A stretch of 32,211 nucleotides of DNA, taken from the NCBI RefSeq assembly GCF_947166265.1, contig NZ_CAMVDO010000030.1:1-32211 (forward strand). The letters are read 5' to 3'. Made by a program: the position numbers and the translations under genes. A model generated the notes under the pieces. That model was not told where the DNA came from. It searched no databases and was given only the letters and a program-made list of their open reading frames with translations. Source of the DNA: an uncultured Fibrobacter sp. (GTDB lineage: Bacteria; Fibrobacterota; Fibrobacteria; Fibrobacterales; Fibrobacteraceae). This document shows, piece after piece, positions 13,193 through 20,489 of this stretch. Numbering within the stretch: position 1 is the first letter of the stretch; each line of letters starts with the position of its first letter.

Positions 13193-15969
13193 TTTTTCTC
13201 CAATTTTTCAAGTAACAGATTCAGGCGTTCCGTAAACTGTTCGGCACCCTTTTTACTCATGTGATCCTTATTGTTCGCCATGGAATCGTCATAATCATGG
13301 TCGCCCATCTGATTTTCGTCCCAGTAGACAAAATGAGGATACTCTTTTTCCAAATCCTGAAGTTCCTTCAAAAGTGCAGGTGCTTCGCTTCTACGAATTC
13401 CATAACGTCCAAAGGCTCCCGTTTTCTTAAAGTTCGGGCTTTGCGGGAAAACCACGCCAATGACATAGACACCCCGTTTTTCGGCCATCTTCAGGATATT
13501 TTCCAAATGACCGAATGCAGCCCTGTAATTGGAAGAAAGGTAATCCATCCAGGTGCTGTCATATTCAACCGTCGGATTTTCCTCCCAGCTGATCGATTCC
13601 GCGTAGCAATATCCAGAATAATACCTGAACATCTCCGCAAGGTCATTTACCCCGTAAGACTCGGTCGTCATTTCGCTTAAACCTTCGGGAACCCCCGATT
13701 TCCAGAAATCATGGTTTTCATCGTAGACATAGCCGGGATACTTCTTGTACTCGGAATAGAAGAAATTATAGTCGCTAGTTTCGTCATGATACCACAAGTC
13801 AATATCAAGCGAGATAACTAGGTATTTCAGATTCGACACGTGCGGCAAAACATAATTTTCGACAATGTATTCCGACGACGCCATCATATTGGGAACATTC
13901 GTCAGGTTCAGCGTTCTGAATTCAGGGCGCATCTTATTCGGCAAAATAGCCTGCTGCGGACGCGAGGAGCCCACCACGATGACACTTGCCGAATTCCTGT
14001 AATTCCAAAGCAGTTCCATCTTGTACCTAAAGATCATCGCCGTAAGGTCTCCGTCTTCGGTCAGGTAAAATCCCGCACTGTCGGCGTCTAGCGAGACATT
14101 TTCCGACGACGCATTAAACCGTTTAATCCAAAGGCACGGATGCCACAGTTCGTCCCCTTCGGCAAGATCCACAATCGTAGAATCCGTCAAATTCACAAGT
14201 ACAATTTTTTGATGCACCCCGTTTGCGTTCACCAGGGTCGCTACCGCAAGGTTTTTCCCACCTAAATCCCATTCGCTATGGTCAAAGGTGTAACCTGCCG
14301 GAGCACCAACCGACTGCACCAATTTTCCCGACGCATTTACGACAAGCAGGCGCTCGTGAGTCCTGTAGTTTTCACCGACGAACTTTCGCCCCTTCTTTCC
14401 GCCAAAGTCAAGGAAAAGCGTCCGCTTGCTACTATCTTTTGCCATAGATACATTACAGGCCTGATCTTCAGCGTACCATACCGTATCAAGTGAGGTTTCC
14501 GTCGTTTTCGACTTCGCGGCCCCCGACTTCACCATGTGCGACCGCAAAAGTCGCGCCCCCGTGACGGCGAGCGTATTGTCTTCGCTAATTCCACCATGAT
14601 AGGCACCGTCAAAAAGTTTTTGAGGCTTTCCGAACTTGCCTTTCGAAAATTTTACCTGCCAGGTCGATGATGCCATAAAAGCCGATTCATCGTTATTGAC
14701 CCCTGCATCGTTCACATAGACAATAACAGTATCGCCGTTCGCCAATACACGCCAACGCGGGATAGCGGCACTTTCGACTTTCAGCTTTACAAGGTTCGAG
14801 CCCTCCGCATTCAGGTCGCGTACATAAAGTTCCGACTTGCCGCCCACTCCCTCGAACTTGGTACAGAAAGCCACCTTTTCACCATCGGGTGAAATATCCG
14901 GATGATACGCATCGAGCGTGTCTACGATTTCAGTCACAGAAAGGATTCCGCCCGCATAGTCAATATAGGCGATATTTCCCGAAAGATCATTCCTGAAAGC
15001 AAGCTTCGCCTTGTACGTCCCCGTATGGGAGCGAAGCGTTACCGCATTTGCAAGGGGAACTATCCTGCTTGTCGTCGCCCGGCCATCATCCCCCATCCAC
15101 ACGGCATTCGGAACATCACCGAAAGCAAGTCGAAAACCTACATAATCGGCCCGAGTCGAAGACGTAACCGTATACACATCGCCACGCCCGTACAGCGTGA
15201 TCGATTCGGCCATATTCTGAAAACTCCCCCCTTTCACGATACGCACCCCTAGAGCACCCCCATCGGGCGCCCCCACAAAATTCACGACGGCAGTGTCGCG
15301 GAAATGTCCAAGCCAGTCATTCACCCATTCCATCGCATTTCCGACCATATCGCACACGGGTACATCTTCTGAAACCTTGCGGCATACAGAGTGCAACTTG
15401 TAATCGGAATTGTCGGCAGTCCAGCCATCGGCTAAATTCCAGTACATTCCCGCCACGAGCACCCATTCCGCTTCGGTCGGCAGGCGGTAAGCTTTCGTTG
15501 CCGGGTGAAAGGCAAAGCCTTCCAGACTCGTGCAATGCTTTTCGGAATCAAAGACCGCGGAACGGTAGGTGTAGGCCGTATCGAATTTTTCTTTCTTGCT
15601 GCGTTCGTTTGCAAAAAGAACCGCATCGTAATAGGTCAAGTTCGTTGCAGGAATACTGTCGTTTTCACATTCGAGGGAAAGTCCCGTCGATTTTTTCATC
15701 AGTGTATTGAACTCACCACAAGTCACCTCATGGCGGCCTATGGAAAAATCATAATCCAGGGACACCTGCATCCGGGGGCGTTCCTCAGAGCGAACCAAGG
15801 AATCATTCGTCCCTAAATAAAGCACCTGTTCGTTAGTCTTTACCCGAACCATACCCATAAGGGAATCTTCCACTACGGATATTTCGGAATCCGCACTGGA
15901 CGACACGCTCCCTGAATCGGAACAGGAAACAAAAAAAAGCAAAAGCAATAGGAACAGAGCCTTCAGCAT
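13189..15969 (-). CDS. TIGR02171-like lipoprotein, paralogue 3
   Basis: This is the promoter-proximal copy of the three lipoproteins, 926 residues, with lipobox LFFVSC (Cys16). It repeats the same architecture: FGE-like domain (EVTCGEFNTLM, RLPTEAEW, DMVGNAMEWVNDW, VKGGSFQN), propeller (DISPDGEKVAFCTKFEG, LFDGAYHGGIS) and SGNH-like end (VIVVGSSRPQQ, NVPNMMASS, VISLDIDLWY, NKDHMSKKGA). As in the sister copies, no Cys follows the KGGS motif. The start ATG at 15969 lacks a clear Shine-Dalgarno; a small GCTA...TAGC hairpin lies directly upstream. It follows the transglutaminase-like gene by 36 nt and overlaps paralogue 2 by 4 nt. Confidence 0.85.
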   Translation of the reverse strand: MLKALFLLLLLFFVSCSDSGSVSSSADSEISVVEDSLMGMVRVKTNEQVLYLGTNDSLVRSEERPRMQVSLDYDFSIGRHEVTCGEFNTLMKKSTGLSLECENDSIPATNLTYYDAVLFANERSKKEKFDTAYTYRSAVFDSEKHCTSLEGFAFHPATKAYRLPTEAEWVLVAGMYWNLADGWTADNSDYKLHSVCRKVSEDVPVCDMVGNAMEWVNDWLGHFRDTAVVNFVGAPDGGALGVRIVKGGSFQNMAESITLYGRGDVYTVTSSTRADYVGFRLAFGDVPNAVWMGDDGRATTSRIVPLANAVTLRSHTGTYKAKLAFRNDLSGNIAYIDYAGGILSVTEIVDTLDAYHPDISPDGEKVAFCTKFEGVGGKSELYVRDLNAEGSNLVKLKVESAAIPRWRVLANGDTVIVYVNDAGVNNDESAFMASSTWQVKFSKGKFGKPQKLFDGAYHGGISEDNTLAVTGARLLRSHMVKSGAAKSKTTETSLDTVWYAEDQACNVSMAKDSSKRTLFLDFGGKKGRKFVGENYRTHERLLVVNASGKLVQSVGAPAGYTFDHSEWDLGGKNLAVATLVNANGVHQKIVLVNLTDSTIVDLAEGDELWHPCLWIKRFNASSENVSLDADSAGFYLTEDGDLTAMIFRYKMELLWNYRNSASVIVVGSSRPQQAILPNKMRPEFRTLNLTNVPNMMASSEYIVENYVLPHVSNLKYLVISLDIDLWYHDETSDYNFFYSEYKKYPGYVYDENHDFWKSGVPEGLSEMTTESYGVNDLAEMFRYYSGYCYAESISWEENPTVEYDSTWMDYLSSNYRAAFGHLENILKMAEKRGVYVIGVVFPQSPNFKKTGAFGRYGIRRSEAPALLKELQDLEKEYPHFVYWDENQMGDHDYDDSMANNKDHMSKKGAEQFTERLNLLLEKLEKK

Positions 15970-16005
15970 CGCTAAAAAATAGCAATTTAAGGAGGCTTAC
16001 TTTAT

Positions 16006-16752
16006 TTAAAGGTGGTCAGGCAAACGGCTTTTCGCGATTTCCTGATTCGCCTTGATTCCCGGATACTCCGGAAAGAACGTTTCGGCCATGCGGTACCACG
16101 TCAAGGCGCGCCGCAAGTCGGAATCCAGATAGAGGTTTCCCATGTTAAAGGCGGCAAGCCCCACAAACTGCGTCGACGACAAGGGCATGAATTCTAGCCC
16201 CGTCCAAGGGCCGTTCCGGTATTTTCCGCGATATTCTTCGTCGGTATAGCGGAAACCTTCGCGATTGGGTTCCAGATTTTGCACCGTCGAAGAATCTTCC
16301 CCATAACGAAGGAACACATGCCCCGGCAACATCACCACCGAAAGTGGAATATGCCTAGCCTCGGCCACCATCATTGCAAGCCACGAAAGCCCCATGCAAC
16401 CGGATTTTTTAGTTTGCAAGACACGCATCGGAAGTATCGCATTTTCGGATACGGCAGGCTCCCCTGCACCGGCGAATTCAAGTTTCCAATACTCCCACAA
16501 GAGTCGCTTCAGGCTCTGCAAGGTATCACCAGACGCCTTCAGCGAACTATCGTAAAAGGCAAGTCCCCCGCTCCACGCCGCCACGGAATCGAGGCAGCCG
16601 GGCATACGGTCTTCAAATGAGCATGCCGCGTCGCGAAAGCCCATATTTTCGGCCCGGCCGCTCCAAAGCACAAGCGCCAGTGACGCCGCAAACACGATAA
16701 TTAGCGTCGGCCAAAACAGGCGCTTCGCAAGACGGGATAACCTAGAGAACAT
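16006..16752 (-). CDS. Membrane-anchored transglutaminase-like protein
   Basis: The 248-residue product has one N-terminal hydrophobic segment (residues ~14-31) preceded by basic residues, so it is probably anchored in the inner membrane and faces the periplasm. The core SGCMGLSWLAMMVAEARHIP (Cys119), followed by MLPGHVFLRY (His145) and NLEPN, matches the Cys-His-Asp/Asn pattern of SirB1-type transglutaminase-like proteins. The C-terminal ~50 residues (FNMGNLYLDSDLRRALTWYR) read like a TPR unit. The family includes peptidase-like and non-enzymatic members, so the activity is open. It starts 6 nt after the AlgX-like gene stop and precedes paralogue 3 by 36 nt, so it belongs to the same operon. 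Confidence 0.75.
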   Translation of the reverse strand: MFSRLSRLAKRLFWPTLIIVFAASLALVLWSGRAENMGFRDAACSFEDRMPGCLDSVAAWSGGLAFYDSSLKASGDTLQSLKRLLWEYWKLEFAGAGEPAVSENAILPMRVLQTKKSGCMGLSWLAMMVAEARHIPLSVVMLPGHVFLRYGEDSSTVQNLEPNREGFRYTDEEYRGKYRNGPWTGLEFMPLSSTQFVGLAAFNMGNLYLDSDLRRALTWYRMAETFFPEYPGIKANQEIAKSRLPDHL

Positions 16753-16758
16753 CCTAAA

Positions 16759-18747
16759 CTACAATCCATCCCATTCCATCGGAGATTGCCAGAAGTCGCG
16801 AGCGGTCATCATGTAAATCACGAGGCGCTTGCTCTGCATATCTTTCTTCATTTTCATCATGCGGTGATACACACCGGGGCCGCCACCCCAGCTCGTAAGT
16901 ACCTGCACGTCAAGTCCCGTCGCATAAGCGAGGAGCGAACCCGGACCACCACTTTTCTGATCGACCGATTCAAAGACGCCCGTAAACGAATCACCCATCA
17001 AAAGAATCGGGGCATTTTTTCCGCCCTTGTAAGGTTCAGAACCCTTGAAAATCTTCATCACAGACAAAGTATCTGCCGGATATTTAGCCTTTTCGGCATC
17101 GGGCAAATGAGCCACCAGGTCCCCTTCGCGAAGGGTAGTCGTCTCTTGCATATTGAGCGACCCCGGCTGCGCCCCCGATTCAGCGTACCAGGAATACTGC
17201 GTGACACGGGCGGCAAGCTGTTCCATCGCGGCAAGCATTCCCGGAAGCGCCCAGTGCGTATCGTAACGTTGATAGCTATAGCGCGGAGGTTCGTCACCCG
17301 TCTTCGCTGCCATTAGCGCCGGGTAAACATCCAAAACGTCGAGACCCGCCGCAAGCATTTCACGGGTGAATTCACGGCCGGCAGGGTTCACGCAGAGGTC
17401 TGCGGCAGTCCCTTCGACAAGTCGTTCCCCATAGATTTCTTCCTTGACAGGAATCGGCACCACCAGCAGCTGTACGCCAAGCGAATCCAGGTACTTCTTG
17501 AGTTCCAAGAGACGTGGAAGCGGATTATGCAACGAGTCCTGGGCCGAAATCTTATCCGCAAGCAGATAATTGGCGTTACGCCTGAACCAAAGCATTCCAT
17601 TAGACGCCCAGGCGTTCTGCTCCTTGGGGAGCTTTTTCAGCGTCTTCGAGAGATTCTCCTTAAACTTTTTAGTCGCATCATTTGCAGGGCATGTTCCTTC
17701 GAGCGAGGCCAATGTTTCCAGGCGGAACGTGGAACTCGTATCAAGGACGCGGTTCACCGGAACGACTTCACCTACTGCAGCCAGGGAATCCGCTACCGCT
17801 TTGGCACGCAAGGCCTCGTCACTCAACCGAAACGCCGGAACATCGAAAGCGATCCACATCGGGGTCCCCATCGGATTTCCGCGCATCACCGCAAACGGTC
17901 GACTCTCCTTGAGAGACTCCCAGGGAGCACCCGGCGTATGCGGTTCCAGGTCAGTATTGAGCGTCGGGTACCAGTAAGAAGACAACGTCCGAGCCCAATT
18001 CAGGGCGTCTTCGGCAGACATTTCCGCCGTCAGGTAATAATTCAGGATTTCAGCTGTTTCGCCACGCGACACGTGTTTCAGCTTTCCGTAGAACGCCGTA
18101 CGCCCCGTCCACACCGCAGGCATCACCTCGGCCCACCATTGCACCGAGCCGTCACTCATGGGAATTCCCCAAAGGCGCGACACCGTCTGGAAAGCCCTGA
18201 ACACCTCAGGTTCGCCCCACTTGACCGCCTCTACTTCGTTCAAAAGAACCGTCAGCGAATCGTTTCCGGTCTGGGCATAAAGAAGTTTCGCCAAGGGTTC
18301 CCAGGCCAGGGGTTGGCGCCCTGCGACAGCGGCTGGTTCATATTCCGTAAGGGAATCTAGCATCGGAAACGGGTAATCCCCTATTGCAGTCCCCGACATT
18401 TTTCCTGCGTAGTTTTCAGGCTTTTCCTCTTTTCCGGCATAGCGAATCGGATTGGCAAAATAAGCCGCAAAATCGAGGGCCGCCAAGGTCGGCCGGTCAA
18501 TGACTCTAGCCTGCCTATCGGCATCCGCGATTTTCATTTCGAACACCGTCACCGGAGTGGAAGGGACCGGAGGCAAAGCCTGCGGAGGAACCGACTCCGT
18601 TTCTAAAGCAGTCTCATTTTCAGGAACGGGTTCATCGGTTGAAGGCTGCTGCTTGTTCGAAGCACAAGAAAGAAGCGTAAGTGAGAAAGACATAGAAACT
18701 GCAACGGCAGTTCCTCTAAGGCAAGATCTGTATATATCGTGTTTCAC
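16759..18747 (-). CDS. AlgX/AlgJ-like SGNH lipoprotein
   Basis: This is the first gene of the six-gene operon. The frame stays open to a GTG at 18816 with a GAGGGG-like ribosome site. The GTG at 18747 is preferred because it gives a sensible lipoprotein signal (KHDIYRSC..., lipobox LLSC) and 662 residues; the longer form would put ~50 residues ahead of the lipobox. The C-terminal half carries the AlgX/AlgJ order of catalytic residues: RYDTHWALPG (Asp and His, codons near 17254), then LLMGDSFTG (Ser, codon 16987-16989). In alginate O-acetylation, proteins of this type transfer acetyl groups to periplasmic polysaccharide. The N-terminal ~300 residues are unrecognised. No MBOAT partner (AlgI-like) occurs in the window. 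Acetyltransferase function is inference. Confidence 0.78.
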   Translation of the reverse strand: MKHDIYRSCLRGTAVAVSMSFSLTLLSCASNKQQPSTDEPVPENETALETESVPPQALPPVPSTPVTVFEMKIADADRQARVIDRPTLAALDFAAYFANPIRYAGKEEKPENYAGKMSGTAIGDYPFPMLDSLTEYEPAAVAGRQPLAWEPLAKLLYAQTGNDSLTVLLNEVEAVKWGEPEVFRAFQTVSRLWGIPMSDGSVQWWAEVMPAVWTGRTAFYGKLKHVSRGETAEILNYYLTAEMSAEDALNWARTLSSYWYPTLNTDLEPHTPGAPWESLKESRPFAVMRGNPMGTPMWIAFDVPAFRLSDEALRAKAVADSLAAVGEVVPVNRVLDTSSTFRLETLASLEGTCPANDATKKFKENLSKTLKKLPKEQNAWASNGMLWFRRNANYLLADKISAQDSLHNPLPRLLELKKYLDSLGVQLLVVPIPVKEEIYGERLVEGTAADLCVNPAGREFTREMLAAGLDVLDVYPALMAAKTGDEPPRYSYQRYDTHWALPGMLAAMEQLAARVTQYSWYAESGAQPGSLNMQETTTLREGDLVAHLPDAEKAKYPADTLSVMKIFKGSEPYKGGKNAPILLMGDSFTGVFESVDQKSGGPGSLLAYATGLDVQVLTSWGGGPGVYHRMMKMKKDMQSKRLVIYMMTARDFWQSPMEWDGL

Positions 18748-18891
18748 GGCCTGAATATAAAAAAAGCAGGGCCAGGGCTGCGAGAAACTCCCTTTTTTTA
18801 CGTTTTTCAAGCTCACCGCCCCTCGTTAGACGCCTAGCCACAAGAAATAACTTAACTATGTGATAATCAACGACTTACGGTGCCAGTCCAA

Positions 18892-19003
18892 CGTTATTTT
18901 TTTATATTTTTTCCTTAAACCGCTCGACTTATCAACAACCGGAGCAATTTTTTCTAAATTTGAGAGCCTAATTGTTGATAGATTCGATTCACCTGTGGAA
19001 AAG
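18892..19003 (+). promoter_or_regulatory. dnaA upstream region: AT-rich tract, DnaA-box-like sites, possible oriC
   Basis: An AT-rich tract (18893-18919) is followed by TTATCAACA (18929-18937), its near inverted copy TGTTGATAG (18973-18981), and TGTGGAAAA (18994-19002, reverse complement TTTTCCACA). Each is within one or two changes of the DnaA box TTATCCACA. A -10-like TTTTCT followed by AAATTTG (18950-18962) lies between them. The last box overlaps the dnaA ribosome site. This suggests dnaA autoregulation or an origin; by sequence alone I cannot separate the two. Confidence 0.5.
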
Positions 19004-19011
19004 GACGAGAA

Positions 19012-20334
19012 ATGCAAGCCGAATGGGAAAGATGTTTGAATTACCTCCGTGGAATGCTTTCGGACACGGTCTATAAGACCTATTTCGCACAGACCAAGCT
19101 CACCAGTCTGACCACAGGCCACGCCGTCGTCTCTGTCCCTCCCGGACTGGACACCGCAGTCTATTCCGCATACAAGGAACTTATCCGACTCGCCTGGCGC
19201 GAAGTCACGCACGACGAATCGGCAATAGAATTCGATTTCCAGCAGCAAGAAGCCGTGGCTCAGCCGCAGGTTTCCACCAACAGTTTCCGCGACTTTATCA
19301 AGCCGAGCATTCCGCTGTCGGGTTCTTTCCGCTTCGAAAACTTTGTGCCCGGAGACAAGGCGCAGCTCGCATTCAACGCAGCCCTCGCCGTTGCACGTAA
19401 CCCCGACGGAACGCAGTACAACCCGCTGTTTATTTACGGTTCTTCGGGACTTGGTAAGACGCACCTTTTGCAGGCTATTGGCAACTACATCTTGGAAGAA
19501 GACCCGACCAAGCGCGTGTGCTACCTGACTTCCGAAGACTTTTCTCAGCAGTACATGAAGTGCCTGCGCGAACAGCGCATCACCGAAATGTCGGACTTCT
19601 ACAGAAACGACGTCGACATTCTCCTTATCGACGATATTCAGAACTGGACCGGCAAATACGAAACGCAGAACGAATTTTTCTTGATCTTCAACGCGCTGCA
19701 TCAGGCTGGAAAGCAGATCGTGCTCACTTCCGATGCGCCCGCCGCCGAAGTCAAGAACCTCTCCGACCGCCTCGTCAGCCGCTTTGCCTGGGGCCTTACC
19801 GTAGACATCCAGCCGCCTGACGTTGAAACTCGCGAAGCCATTCTTCACAAGAAGGCAGAAGAACGCCACCTGGAAATCAGCGACGAAGTGTTGCACTACC
19901 TCGCCGAAAGCATCGCAAGCAACGTGCGTTGCCTCGAAAGTGCCATCATCAAGCTCACGCTGCAGTCGAGCCTGATGAGTCACGATATCGACATGAACAT
20001 TGCGCAGAAGGTCGTCGCCGAAATTGCACCGACGCTTCGTCGCCGTGTAAGCCTCGACGCCGTATTGCACACCGTTTCCAAGCATTACGAAGTTCCCGAA
20101 GCCAAGCTCACCGAATCGGGCCGCGGCACCAAGGAAATTTCAAAGGCACGTCAGGTCGCCATGTACCTGATGCGCGAATGCTCCCCCATCAGCCTGCAGA
20201 GCATCGGCTCGCGCTTTGGCGGAAAGGACCACTCCACCGTCGTTCACGCCATCAAGAGCGTGAAAAAGGAAATGGAGACGGATCCGAGCTTCGCAAGACT
20301 CATCGAAAGCCTCAAAAACTCGATTCACGACTAA
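19012..20334 (+). CDS. dnaA: Chromosomal replication initiator DnaA
   Basis: DnaA binds DnaA boxes at oriC and opens the duplex using ATP. The protein has 440 residues, normal to slightly short. Seen: N-terminal domain I (WERCLNYLRG, residues ~5-14), a short linker (~75-95), AAA+ domain with Walker A GSSGLGKT (143-150), Walker B DILLIDDIQ (202-210), an SRFAWGL sensor region, and DNA-binding domain IV with the signature GGKDHSTVVHA (403-413; textbook GGRDHTTVLHA). AAGGA lies 7 nt ahead of the ATG. The gene is alone: dnaN, recF and gyrB, frequent neighbours elsewhere, do not follow. It is divergent from the lipoprotein operon, with DnaA-box-like sites between. Confidence 0.97.
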   Translation: MQAEWERCLNYLRGMLSDTVYKTYFAQTKLTSLTTGHAVVSVPPGLDTAVYSAYKELIRLAWREVTHDESAIEFDFQQQEAVAQPQVSTNSFRDFIKPSIPLSGSFRFENFVPGDKAQLAFNAALAVARNPDGTQYNPLFIYGSSGLGKTHLLQAIGNYILEEDPTKRVCYLTSEDFSQQYMKCLREQRITEMSDFYRNDVDILLIDDIQNWTGKYETQNEFFLIFNALHQAGKQIVLTSDAPAAEVKNLSDRLVSRFAWGLTVDIQPPDVETREAILHKKAEERHLEISDEVLHYLAESIASNVRCLESAIIKLTLQSSLMSHDIDMNIAQKVVAEIAPTLRRRVSLDAVLHTVSKHYEVPEAKLTESGRGTKEISKARQVAMYLMRECSPISLQSIGSRFGGKDHSTVVHAIKSVKKEMETDPSFARLIESLKNSIHD

Positions 20335-20340
20335 CAGTTG

Positions 20341-20470
20341 GCCCTTCGACAAGCTCACTTCGGCCATGCTCAGTGCAGGCAGGGACTTACACAGTTGTCA
20401 AAACTCTAGGTTAACAAATCTCGACTAGAGATCCTTCGACTACGCCTAACGGCTCCGCTCAGGATGACAT
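20341..20470. repeat. Two dispersed repeats between dnaA and the next gene
   Basis: The first (20341-20400) contains TTCGACAAGCTC and CAGGGACTTACACAGTTGTC and resembles 2890-2976. The second (20429-20470) reads ATCCTTCGACTACG...CGCTCAGGATGACA. It belongs to the same family as the copy inside the membrane-protein gene (6674-6759) and the fragment at 27026-27061. No gene is seen here. Confidence 0.7.
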
Positions 20471-20489
20471 GACGTGTCAGTTCTGACTA

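Noticed and set aside
7655-15969. Active formylglycine-generating enzymes for sulfatase maturation
   Set aside because: The catalytic cysteines are absent in all three copies and no sulfatase gene lies in the window.
18859-18866. TGTGATAA as a DnaA box
   Set aside because: One base short of TGTGGATAA; a true 9-mer alignment has several mismatches.
18856-20085. 409-residue open frame antisense to dnaA
   Set aside because: Shadow of dnaA, with no recognisable domain.
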